Assembly: GCA_023438785.1 (NCBI GenBank)
Contig: JAEXQJ010000396.1
Location: 1-37,848 of the forward strand
From: Pseudomonadota bacterium
GTDB lineage: Bacteria > Myxococcota_A > Polyangia > Fen-1088
DNA: 37,848 nt
Reading direction: 5' to 3'
Position 1 is the stretch's first letter; the number at the start of each line of letters is the position of its first letter. Both the position numbers and the translations under genes were made by a program. A model generated the notes under the pieces. The model saw only the letters and a program-made list of their open reading frames with translations, was not told the origin of the DNA and searched no databases. Positions 9,845 to 17,081 of this stretch are shown in pieces.

Positions 9845-10860
9845 CGGGGCGATCGGGTCTTCTCGGAGTGTTCCTCGCCCTGACGCTGGTCGGGCCCGGC
9901 CAGACAGCCGTGCAGGCGGCGTCCGCGACCGGCGCGCCCCCCGCCGCGGGTGCCCGCAAGCGACGCGAGCCCCCGCCCGCCGTCATCCCCACCGCCGAGG
10001 TCACCGCGGCGGACCGCTACTACCGGGCGCAGAACTATCAAGCCGCGGTCAGCCAGGCCAAGGCCGCTCTCAACAAAAACGAGCGCTACACGCCGGCCAT
10101 GCTCATCATGGCCAAGGCCTACTTCAAGCTGGGCAAGTACGAGTGGGTGAAGACCCTGGGCGACATGATGAAGAACGCGGGGGCCAGTGAGGCCGAGCGC
10201 GCGGACATCTACCAGATGCTCGCCTTCATGGAGATCGAGAAGCAGAACACGCCCGGCGCCATCGAGATGCTCAAGAAGGCGACCGCGGCCCGCGGCGACG
10301 ACGCGGTCTTCTGGAACAACCTCGGTGCGCAGTACCTCATTGCCAAGAACTACCGCGAGGCCGTGCCGGCGCTGGAGAAGGCCACCCAGCTTCAACCGAC
10401 CTTCGCCAAGGCCCATCTCAACCTGGGCAGCGCGTACCGCGGCACCCGGCAGTACGAAAAGGCGCAGGCCGAATACCAACGCGCCTTGCAGCTCTTTCCG
10501 CGCTACGCGGACGCCATCTTCAATCTCGGCATTCTGTACCTCGACGCCGACAAGATGCCGAACGCGGACACCACGGCCAAGCTGAACGCCGCCGTGGGTT
10601 ACTTGGAGCAGTACAAGCAGATGCTGGCCAGCGTCGGCCAGTCGGCCCCGCCCGAGGTGGATGCCTACATTCTGGAAGCTCAGGAAGGCATCAAGAAGGA
10701 ACAGAAACGCATCGAGCGTCAGAAGAAACAGGAAGAGCGGGAGAGGCAGCGCGCGGACCAGAAGGCCGCCGGTGATGCCCGCAAGCCTGCCGCGGCCGGT
10801 GCCGCACCCGGTGCTCCGCCGTCCGCCAGCTCACCCCCTGCCGGGAAAAAGGCGCCATGA
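9841..10860 (+). CDS. gltE: Periplasmic TPR protein, GltE/AglT-like
   Basis: This 339-residue exported protein has a signal peptide cleaved near residue 26 and about five TPRs between residues 55 and 240. Among them are canonical units such as VFWNNLGAQYLIAKNYREAV and AHLNLGSAYRGTRQYEKAQA. The tail from about residue 275 is a charged helix rich in Lys/Glu/Arg/Gln followed by an Ala/Pro-rich end. The ATG overlaps the preceding stop (ATGA), and GGAG lies five bases upstream. In M. xanthus, AglT/GltE is a TPR protein encoded between gltD and gltF and needed for gliding. The same order here supports the call. No lipobox is visible, so it is probably soluble in the periplasm. Confidence 0.75.
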   Translation: MTGRSGLLGVFLALTLVGPGQTAVQAASATGAPPAAGARKRREPPPAVIPTAEVTAADRYYRAQNYQAAVSQAKAALNKNERYTPAMLIMAKAYFKLGKYEWVKTLGDMMKNAGASEAERADIYQMLAFMEIEKQNTPGAIEMLKKATAARGDDAVFWNNLGAQYLIAKNYREAVPALEKATQLQPTFAKAHLNLGSAYRGTRQYEKAQAEYQRALQLFPRYADAIFNLGILYLDADKMPNADTTAKLNAAVGYLEQYKQMLASVGQSAPPEVDAYILEAQEGIKKEQKRIERQKKQEERERQRADQKAAGDARKPAAAGAAPGAPPSASSPPAGKKAP

Positions 10861-11192
10861 TCGCAACCCGCGCATTTCTCCTCTTTGCTGCAATCGGCCT
10901 GGCGGCCGCGCCTGTCCAAGCCAAGGGCAAGGCCGGCGCGGCCAAGCCCGCCGACACCGCCGCAGCCGCATCCGGACAGACCGACGCCACGGAGACCAAG
11001 GTCAAGGTCGAGCGTGGCGCGGGTGGCAAGAAGATCTACAAAATCGAGGGCGAAATCGTGATCGAAGGCAAGATCCAGAAGCCCGAAGCCTTCTACGTGC
11101 TCCAGAAGTCCAGCATCAATTACGACTGGCACGAGCTCAAGCAAGACTTCGTGCCCAGGATCCTGGACAGCGTGAACAAAGCGCCCTTCTAA
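10857..11192 (+). CDS. Small exported protein, GltF-like by position
   Basis: This 111-residue protein has a signal peptide ending at VQA (residue 22), a low-complexity Ala/Lys/Thr linker, and a short C-terminal domain (about residues 48-111) containing IEGEIVIEGKIQKPEAFYVL and SINYDWHELKQDFVPRILDS. The ATG overlaps the stop of the TPR gene before it. In the Myxococcus order gltD-gltE-gltF-gltG, the small periplasmic GltF lies between GltE and the FHA-TonB protein, exactly where this gene sits. I recognise no catalytic motif, so a structural role in the trans-envelope complex is the likely function. Sequence similarity to GltF itself could not be tested here. Confidence 0.75.
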   Translation: MIATRAFLLFAAIGLAAAPVQAKGKAGAAKPADTAAAASGQTDATETKVKVERGAGGKKIYKIEGEIVIEGKIQKPEAFYVLQKSSINYDWHELKQDFVPRILDSVNKAPF

Positions 11193-11220
11193 TGAGACTA
11201 ACCATTTAGGGGACCATTCA

Positions 11221-12624
11221 ATGGCGATGCAGGCAGCGGCGAGTTCTCCTCAAGCGGGCAAAAGCACCGCCCCCGCACACAGATCCCGGATCCTGCGTAT
11301 CGGCATCGTGCAGGGCGGTCGGATCGTCGAGGAGCGCCTCATCCGCAAGCGAGAGAGCGTCTCCCTCGGGTGGTCCAGCAAGAGCACCTTCGCGGTTCCC
11401 TCCGAGGCATTGCCCAAGCAGTGGATGCTCTTCGAGCTCACGCCCAAGGGCTACGTGGCGCGCTTCGCGGAGGGCATGGACGCGCGCATCGCCGTGGCCA
11501 ACGAGGTGGTCTCGCTGAGTCAGCTCAAGCAGGCCAACCGGGCGCGGCGCCACGGGGCCGCCTGGGTGCTCGCACTCGACGAGCGCTCACGCGGCAAGAT
11601 CACGGTCGGCGATCTGACCATTCTCTTCCAGTTCGTCGTCCCGCCTCCGCCCCAGCCCAGGCCGCAGCTTCCCGCCTCGGTGCGCGGCTCGTGGTCCACG
11701 GGCCTGGACTGGGCCTTCACGGCCATCGGCGCGACCTCGTTCCTCGTCCACCTGGCCATGGTGGTCTACCTGCGTAGTGTTGACTGGCCGCGCAAGCCGG
11801 ACCTGGAAGAGATTCCGGACCGCTTCGTGCAGATGGTCGTCAAGGCCAAGCCGCCCGAGCCGCCCAAGCAGCAGGTCACCAAGGAGGAGAAGGGCGACGA
11901 GAAGAAGCCAGAGAAGAAGGTCGCCAGCGCCAGCTCGGCAAGCAAGGCCCCCAAGAAGGAGATCTCCGCCGAGGAGAAGGCGCGCCTGGATGCCGAACGC
12001 CGCGCGCGCTTGGCCGAGCAGGTCCGCAACACCGGTATCCTGAAGCTCCTGGGCGCCAAGGCCGATGGTTCCGGATCCATCGCCGACGTCCTCGGCAAGG
12101 GCGACGTGGACCGTGACCAGGAGAAGGCCTTCCAGGGGGTCGGCGGCCTCACGGTGGCGACCGGCGATGCCGCCCTCCGCGGCGTCAAGTCAGGCACCGG
12201 CGGGACCGGCAAGGTGGCCAGCATCTCCGGTCTGCGCGGGGCCGGATCCATCGCCGGCGCCGACACGGGCGCGGGCGCGGGCGAGCGCAAGGTCCGCGGC
12301 GTGGTGAAGAGCGAGGCCCCCGCGGTGGACGGCGAGCTCGATCCTTCCCTGGTTTCCAAAGAGGTCCGCGCCCGCATCGGTGCCGTCAAGGCCTGCTACG
12401 AGCGCGCCCTCAAGCGCAACCCCAACCTGAGCGGAAAGGTCAAGGTCCGCTGGACCATCACGCCCGCGGGTACGGTCACGGGGATCGAGATTGATGAGGA
12501 TAGTCTCGGTGACACGGAGGTCTCCAGTTGCATCAAAGGCCTAGTGGCCCGGTGGCGTTTCCCTGCTCCGTCCGGCGGGGCGGTGGAGGTTGTCTTCCCC
12601 TTCGTGTTCCAGGCGTCGCAATAG
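11221..12624 (+). CDS. gltG: FHA-like / single-TM / TonB-like AgmX-PglI family protein, GltG-like
   Basis: This 467-residue inner-membrane protein should link cytoplasm and periplasm. Residues 24-140 form a beta-rich, FHA-like cytoplasmic domain. One transmembrane helix covers about 164-184 (AFTAIGATSFLVHLAMVVYL). Then come a Pro/Lys/Glu-rich spacer (205-250), a Gly-rich stretch (300-355), and a TonB-like AgmX/PglI C-terminal domain (375-465) with the family pattern KACYERALKRNPNLSGKV and the cysteine pair Cys392/Cys437. In M. xanthus, GltG (PglI) has this architecture and contacts the proton-driven AglRQS motor. AGGGGA seven bases upstream sets the start. It is the last gene of the tightly packed 3184-12624 unit. 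The FHA part is divergent and may not bind phosphothreonine. Confidence 0.85.
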   Translation: MAMQAAASSPQAGKSTAPAHRSRILRIGIVQGGRIVEERLIRKRESVSLGWSSKSTFAVPSEALPKQWMLFELTPKGYVARFAEGMDARIAVANEVVSLSQLKQANRARRHGAAWVLALDERSRGKITVGDLTILFQFVVPPPPQPRPQLPASVRGSWSTGLDWAFTAIGATSFLVHLAMVVYLRSVDWPRKPDLEEIPDRFVQMVVKAKPPEPPKQQVTKEEKGDEKKPEKKVASASSASKAPKKEISAEEKARLDAERRARLAEQVRNTGILKLLGAKADGSGSIADVLGKGDVDRDQEKAFQGVGGLTVATGDAALRGVKSGTGGTGKVASISGLRGAGSIAGADTGAGAGERKVRGVVKSEAPAVDGELDPSLVSKEVRARIGAVKACYERALKRNPNLSGKVKVRWTITPAGTVTGIEIDEDSLGDTEVSSCIKGLVARWRFPAPSGGAVEVVFPFVFQASQ

Positions 12625-12630
12625 GCTGGT

Positions 12631-12659
12631 TTGACAGTGCAACCCCGCAAGCTCATTAT
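12631..12659 (+). promoter_or_regulatory. Sigma-70-type promoter upstream of the gene at 12713
   Basis: A perfect TTGACA (12631-12636) is separated by 17 bases from CATTAT (12654-12659), which matches four of six -10 positions. It starts seven bases after the stop of the FHA-TonB gene, with about 45 bases of leader before the next start. This divides the cluster into at least two transcription units, so the beta-barrel and polysaccharide genes can be expressed separately from the TPR genes. Confidence 0.65.
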
Positions 12660-12712
12660 GTCCCACACACAGCCCCGCGGCGTTCTGCGTCATTCGTAGG
12701 TGAGAGGCTCAC

Positions 12713-13303
12713 ATGCTGAGAGGACTAAAACTAGCAGGACTCGCAGTTCTTCTGGGCTCGACGGCCTTCGCCGAGCCGAGCCCCGTGCCGACGCCTGCGC
12801 CGGCCGCGGGCCCGCCGGCCCCGGCTGACATCTCGGTGGGCCAGCAGGCCACACTCAGCGGATCGGACATGCTGACCCGTGCCCGCGTCTACCGAGCGGC
12901 TGCCGATCCCATTGTCCAGCGCATCACCGGTCTGCTGGAGCAGGCGACGAAGGACAAGGACATCATCCGGGTCAACTGCCTCAAGGACAAGCTCAGCCAA
13001 CTCAAGGCCGCGACCGACATGATGGATCGCGAGATCCAGAACCTGTCGGACGCCGTGGCCCGCAACATCGAAGGAGACGCCCACCACTCCTACACGCGGG
13101 TGGCGATCCTCAATCAGAAGATCAAGACCGTCGAGGCCGCGGCCGAGGAGTGTGTTGGCCAGGCCCTGAACTACGTCGGTGCCACGAAGGTCGAGGTGGA
13201 GACGCCGCCTGGTCTCACCGAGCTCGACGTGACGCAGCCGGCGCCCACCGAGGCGGAGCCGGTGATTCCTCCTCCTCCTCCGCCTTCGAGCCCGTGGCAG
13301 TAG
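12713..13303 (+). CDS. Small exported helical protein, function unknown
   Basis: This 196-residue protein has a signal peptide ending at AFA (residue 20), a Pro/Ala-rich linker, a mostly helical central region (about residues 50-160) with two cysteines (in RVNCLKDKL and AEECVGQAL) that could form a disulfide, and a proline-rich C-terminus ending in a run of seven prolines. GAGAGG (12702-12707) precedes the ATG. It is the first gene after the promoter at 12631 and lies 63 bases ahead of the outer-membrane barrel gene, so it is probably periplasmic and works with that barrel. I do not recognise a named family. Confidence 0.8.
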   Translation: MLRGLKLAGLAVLLGSTAFAEPSPVPTPAPAAGPPAPADISVGQQATLSGSDMLTRARVYRAAADPIVQRITGLLEQATKDKDIIRVNCLKDKLSQLKAATDMMDREIQNLSDAVARNIEGDAHHSYTRVAILNQKIKTVEAAAEECVGQALNYVGATKVEVETPPGLTELDVTQPAPTEAEPVIPPPPPPSSPWQ

Positions 13304-13366
13304 CTTGAGGCCACTAGAGAACTCCAAACCTCGGCTGCCCGAACGGACCATGCGGAACCGACCACA

Positions 13367-14668
13367 ATGTCCCTAAGACTGCGCCTCCTCGTCCTAGCGT
13401 GCGGAGCTTTGTACGCGGTCGCCACCCCTGCCCGGGCCGAGGTGGCTATGGCGAGTACCGCCTCGGGCGGGGTGAACATCGAGAGCCTCTCCTACGGTCC
13501 CTCGGTGCGCAGGCTGCAGAGCAATCAGCGCGGCATCAGGCTCGACGAGAGCGCGCTCCTGCACGTGGGCCTCAACGCGGCGGTGGGCTACGACACGAAC
13601 GTCTTCTACTCCAACGATGCGCGCTCGGCGCCCATGGTGGTCGTCACCCCCGCCTTCAGCCTCAGCAACGCGGAGCGTGGGGGCGCGCGGCCCGCGGGTG
13701 TGTACTACGACCTGAGCGCCGCCCTTCAGTACCGTGAGTACCTGTCCAGCGACGACTACGTGAAGGGCCAACGCGCGATCAATCCGGCCGCGGGCGGCAC
13801 GATCGAGTTCTCGTCGGGACAGACGCTCAGCCTCAGCCTCACCGACACCTACGCCCGGCTCAAGGACGCCCCCTATCAGCCCGCGCCTGACGGCATTGTG
13901 CGCGACCACAACCTGGCGGGTGTGCAACTCAAGGTGGCGCCGAACGGGGGCCGCTTCCAGATCATTGGGCGCTACGCCAACGTCCTGGACCTCTACGAGG
14001 ACGAGCCCTACAGCACCAACAACAACATGGGCAACGAGCTGGTGCTCGACGTGAGCTGGCGCTGGCTGCCCAAGACCGCGCTCTACGTCCAGGTCGCCCA
14101 GGGCATGGTGACTTACCTGGAGAGCGCCAGCACGCAGCCCAACTCCTTTCCCTTCAAGGCCATCGCGGGTTTGCGCGGCCTCGTGACGCCAAAGCTGGCC
14201 CTCAACCTGGCGGGCGGTTACACGAACGGCTTCTATGGTTCCGGCGGAACCAACCCCTCGGGCTTTGGTACCGTCGCCCTGGCCGCGGAGATGATGTACA
14301 CGGTCTCCGCGCTCAATCAGGCGGGCATCGGGTACCGACACGACTTCCGCAACTCGCCGCAGTTGGGCGACTTCTACAACGTCGACGCCGTCTATCTGGC
14401 CTTCAACCAGGTCATCGCGCGTCGGGTGTCCGCGTCGCTCTACGGCCGGTTCGAGAACCGCGCGTTCCATGGCGGGGCCGCGGAGGGCCGCGTGGACCAG
14501 TACTACCTGGCCGGCGTCGCGGCTGACTACTTCCTGACCGAGATCTTCTACTTCGGTGTCTATGGCAGTTTGGACGCCAACCACAGCAACCGTTCGGCGA
14601 CCGATCCCGCGCCCGGCGTCAGCTACACCAAGTTCCAGGTCCTCGGGAGGCTGGGCATCGTCTACTAG
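13367..14668 (+). CDS. Outer-membrane beta-barrel protein
   Basis: This 433-residue protein has a signal peptide ending at ARA (residue 24) and then alternating beta-strand patterns to the very end, finishing LGRLGIVY with the C-terminal aromatic residue typical of BAM-assembled barrels. The segment LNAAVGYDTNVFYSND followed by VVVTPAFSLSN resembles the opening of the putative beta-barrel porin 2 family, which includes VpsM-type proteins of exopolysaccharide loci. Two roles fit. It could be the GltH-type outer-membrane partner of the Glt/Nfs-like complex just upstream. It could instead be the translocation barrel that works with the short OPX protein encoded at 16447. The ribosome-binding site is weak (GGAA about ten bases upstream). 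Confidence 0.85.
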   Translation: MSLRLRLLVLACGALYAVATPARAEVAMASTASGGVNIESLSYGPSVRRLQSNQRGIRLDESALLHVGLNAAVGYDTNVFYSNDARSAPMVVVTPAFSLSNAERGGARPAGVYYDLSAALQYREYLSSDDYVKGQRAINPAAGGTIEFSSGQTLSLSLTDTYARLKDAPYQPAPDGIVRDHNLAGVQLKVAPNGGRFQIIGRYANVLDLYEDEPYSTNNNMGNELVLDVSWRWLPKTALYVQVAQGMVTYLESASTQPNSFPFKAIAGLRGLVTPKLALNLAGGYTNGFYGSGGTNPSGFGTVALAAEMMYTVSALNQAGIGYRHDFRNSPQLGDFYNVDAVYLAFNQVIARRVSASLYGRFENRAFHGGAAEGRVDQYYLAGVAADYFLTEIFYFGVYGSLDANHSNRSATDPAPGVSYTKFQVLGRLGIVY

Positions 14669-14680
14669 GCAGCTCCATCC

Positions 14681-15262
14681 GTGAGCTACTGGGCACACGC
14701 GACCGCGGTCATCGACCAGCCCGCGGAGATTGGCGAGGGCACCAAGATCTGGCATTTCAGCCACGTCATGGCGGGGGCTCGCATCGGGGCTCGGTGCGTG
14801 TTGGGCCAGAACGTGTTTGTCGCCGCTCGGGCCGTGGTGGGCGATGGCTGCAAGATTCAGAACAACGTCTCGCTGTACGACGACGTGGTTCTGGCGAGCG
14901 ACGTGTTCGTGGCGCCCTCGGTGGTGTTCACCAACGTGGTGAACCCGCGCGCCTTCATCGAGCGCAAGCAGGAGTACCGGCGGACCGAGGTGGGCCGGGG
15001 CGCATCCATCGGCGCCAACGCCACGGTCGTGTGCGGCCACACCATCGGCGAGTTCGCCTTCGTGGCCGCCGGCGCCGTGGTGACCCGGGACGTGCCCGCT
15101 TATGCCCTGGTGGCTGGCGTTCCCGCGCGCCCCATCGGCTGGATCTGCCGCTGCGGGGTGCGGCTGGGCGAGGAAGCCGGCGCGCTGGTCTGCCCCTCGT
15201 GTCGGCAGGCCTACCGCCTGGCAGAGCGCCAGCGCGTTGAGCCCGTGGACCAGGGAAGCTGA
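14681..15262 (+). CDS. Hexapeptide-repeat sugar N-acetyltransferase (WbpD/WlbB-like)
   Basis: This 193-residue protein has a left-handed beta-helix fold. The start MSYWAHATAVID, the KIWHFSHVMAGARIG and LGQNVFV segments, and FTNVVNPRAFIERKQEYR match the WbpD/WlbB group. Those enzymes use acetyl-CoA to acetylate the 3-amino group of UDP-GlcNAc3NA, and relatives such as FdtC act on dTDP-3-aminosugars. Residues 156-174 carry a four-cysteine cluster (WICRCGVRL, CPSC) of zinc-ribbon type, seen in many WbpD relatives. The start is GTG at 14681, 12 bases after the barrel gene, without a clear ribosome-binding site. It is followed after nine bases by the matching aminotransferase. The exact nucleotide sugar cannot be decided from sequence. 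Confidence 0.9.
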   Translation: MSYWAHATAVIDQPAEIGEGTKIWHFSHVMAGARIGARCVLGQNVFVAARAVVGDGCKIQNNVSLYDDVVLASDVFVAPSVVFTNVVNPRAFIERKQEYRRTEVGRGASIGANATVVCGHTIGEFAFVAAGAVVTRDVPAYALVAGVPARPIGWICRCGVRLGEEAGALVCPSCRQAYRLAERQRVEPVDQGS

Positions 15263-15271
15263 GCGGCTCGA

Positions 15272-16345
15272 ATGCGAGTCCCTCTTCTCGATGTGAATGC
15301 GCAGAACGCGCCGCTCAGAGAGCCGCTCTTGCAGGCGATCGCGCGGGTGGTGGACAGCGGCACCTTCATCCAGGGCGCCGAGCTCGAATCTTTCGAGCGA
15401 GAGCTGGCGGCGGCCCTCGGCGTGGCGCGGGCCATCGGGGTTTCCTCCGGGACCGACGCCTTGCTGGTTGCCCTGATGGCCCTGGGCATCGGGCCCGGGG
15501 ACGAGGTCGTCACGACGCCCTTCTCCTTCTACGCCACCGTGGGCTGCATCGCGCGGCTGGGGGCGCGCCCGGTCTTCGCGGATATCGACCCCGCGTCGTT
15601 CAACCTGGACCCCGCGGCGGCCGAAGCGGCCTGTGGGCCACGCACGCGGGCGGTGATTCCCGTCCACCTCTTCGGGCGACCGGCGAATCTGCCCCGCACT
15701 GCGGCCGCCATCGTCGAGGACGCGGCCCAAGCCATCGGCGCCTGCCCCCTGCGCGGGCTGGCGAGCTGCCTCTCGTTCTTTCCCTCCAAGAACCTGGGCG
15801 CCTTCGGCGACGCGGGCGCCGTGTTGTGCGACGACGCCGAGCTGGCGGATCGCATCGTCCTGCGCCGCACGCACGGCAGTCGACCCAAGTACGTGCATCA
15901 CGTGGTTGGCGGCAACTTCCGCCTCGATGCCCTGCAGGCGGCGATCCTGCGCGTGAAGTTGCCCCATCTGCCCGCCTGGACCGAACGTCGCCGCGCGAAC
16001 GCCGAGCGCTACCGGTGCCTGTTCGCCGCGATGCCAGGCCTGCCACCCGAGCTGCGCCTGCCCGAGCCCGCGCCTGGCCACATCTACAACCAATTCGTCA
16101 TTCGCACGCCCCGGCGCGATGCCCTGCGCGAGCACCTGCGTCGCCAGGGCGTGGGCAGCGAGGTCTACTACCCGCTGCCGCTTCACCTGCAGCCGTGCTT
16201 TGCCGACCTGGGCTATCGGAGGGGCGATTTCCCACACGCCGAGAAGGCGGCCGAGGAGGTCCTGGCCCTGCCCATCTACGCCGAGCTGACCGAGGCGCAG
16301 CAAGAGCACGTGGTTCGCCAGGTGGCCGCCTTCTTCGCGGCGTAA
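15272..16345 (+). CDS. DegT/DnrJ/EryC1/StrS sugar aminotransferase (WbpE-like)
   Basis: This 357-residue PLP enzyme transfers an amino group from glutamate to a 3-keto (or 4-keto) nucleotide sugar. Conserved features are SSGTDALLVALMALGIGPGD (about 58-77), the PLP-contacting Asp150 in IVEDAAQAIGA, the Schiff-base lysine Lys173 in FFPSKNLGAFGD, and GGNFRLDALQAAIL (about 213-226). It lies directly behind the WbpD-like acetyltransferase, which together suggests formation of a 3-acetamido sugar such as UDP-GlcNAc3NAcA or dTDP-Fuc3NAc. The dehydrogenases or isomerase needed to supply the keto substrate (WbpA/WbpB or FdtA type) are not in the window. The ribosome-binding site is weak, with AGGGAAG about 13 bases upstream. 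Confidence 0.93.
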   Translation: MRVPLLDVNAQNAPLREPLLQAIARVVDSGTFIQGAELESFERELAAALGVARAIGVSSGTDALLVALMALGIGPGDEVVTTPFSFYATVGCIARLGARPVFADIDPASFNLDPAAAEAACGPRTRAVIPVHLFGRPANLPRTAAAIVEDAAQAIGACPLRGLASCLSFFPSKNLGAFGDAGAVLCDDAELADRIVLRRTHGSRPKYVHHVVGGNFRLDALQAAILRVKLPHLPAWTERRRANAERYRCLFAAMPGLPPELRLPEPAPGHIYNQFVIRTPRRDALREHLRRQGVGSEVYYPLPLHLQPCFADLGYRRGDFPHAEKAAEEVLALPIYAELTEAQQEHVVRQVAAFFAA

Positions 16346-16446
16346 TGCGGGGCGAGCCGCGCGGTCTCGATCCATCACGGGCATCGCATTGCGGTCAGGG
16401 GGGAGCAGCCCTCGACACAACCCGGTCCATCCGCTAGCGTTCCGCC

Positions 16447-17070
16447 ATGATTCCGGTCCATGGCGCGTTGGGCTGTCGTTGCGCTTCTGCCTTGGTCGTC
16501 GCCCTGGTGGCTTCGCTGTGCGCGTGTGCCACCCGATCGTCAGCCTCGCGCGGGACGGTGCACGCGATGGAGCTGGCACCCGAGGAGCGCCTGGGCATCG
16601 ACGACGTGTTCGAGGTGCGGGTCTTCGCCGAGCCCGATCTCTCGGGCCCCTATCGGGTCGCCGCCGACGGGACCGTCGATTATCCCTTCGTGGGTCGCAT
16701 CTCCGTGGTGGGCCTGCGCAGCGGAGAGGTTCAAGAAGCCATCGCGGCCAAGCTGCGCGACGGGTACCTGAAGAATCCGCAGGTGTCCGTGATGGTCAAG
16801 GAGTGGAACAGCCGCAAGGTCTCGGTCATCGGCCAGGTGCAGAAGCCGGGTCCGATCGTGTACTTCCCCAACATGACCGTGGTGGACGCCATCGCGGCGG
16901 CCGGCGGATTCACCCCCATCGCGGCCAAGAACTCGGTCAATCTGCGACGCGAGGCCCGCGGCAGCGTGGAGAGCCGCAATTGCCCCGTGGCTGACATCAG
17001 CGAGGGCAGGGCGCCCAACGTGATGTTGCAGCCGGGCGATATCCTCGTGGTCGAAGAGCGCCTCTTCTAG
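16447..17070 (+). CDS. Short OPX polysaccharide export lipoprotein
   Basis: This 207-residue protein is a periplasmic/outer-membrane export factor of the Wza superfamily. An N-terminal export signal ends in a plausible lipobox LCAC with Cys27 as the lipidated residue. A Poly_export domain (about 47-118, LGIDDVFEVRVFAEPDLSG) is followed by one SLBB domain (about 124-175, VSVIGQVQKPGPIVYFPNMT), and the protein ends shortly after at EERLF. E. coli Wza is about 380 residues and has further domains and a C-terminal outer-membrane helix, all absent here. It therefore cannot cross the outer membrane by itself and should need a separate barrel. An in-frame stop at 16435 fixes the ATG at 16447 as the earliest start. 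Confidence 0.93.
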   Translation: MIPVHGALGCRCASALVVALVASLCACATRSSASRGTVHAMELAPEERLGIDDVFEVRVFAEPDLSGPYRVAADGTVDYPFVGRISVVGLRSGEVQEAIAAKLRDGYLKNPQVSVMVKEWNSRKVSVIGQVQKPGPIVYFPNMTVVDAIAAAGGFTPIAAKNSVNLRREARGSVESRNCPVADISEGRAPNVMLQPGDILVVEERLF

Positions 17071-17081
17071 GGGTCCGCGAG

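Noticed and set aside
12631..12659. A sigma-54 promoter near this site or elsewhere in the intergenic gaps
   Set aside because: I looked for the GG-N10-GC arrangement with TTGC in the gaps before 3184, 12713, 22889, 25334, 29368 and 32243 and found no convincing match.
13394..16579. A 1061-codon open frame on the minus strand
   Set aside because: It runs opposite four clearly recognisable plus-strand genes. Its translation is rich in Arg, Gly, His and Val with no domain pattern, as expected for the antisense frame of GC-rich genes.
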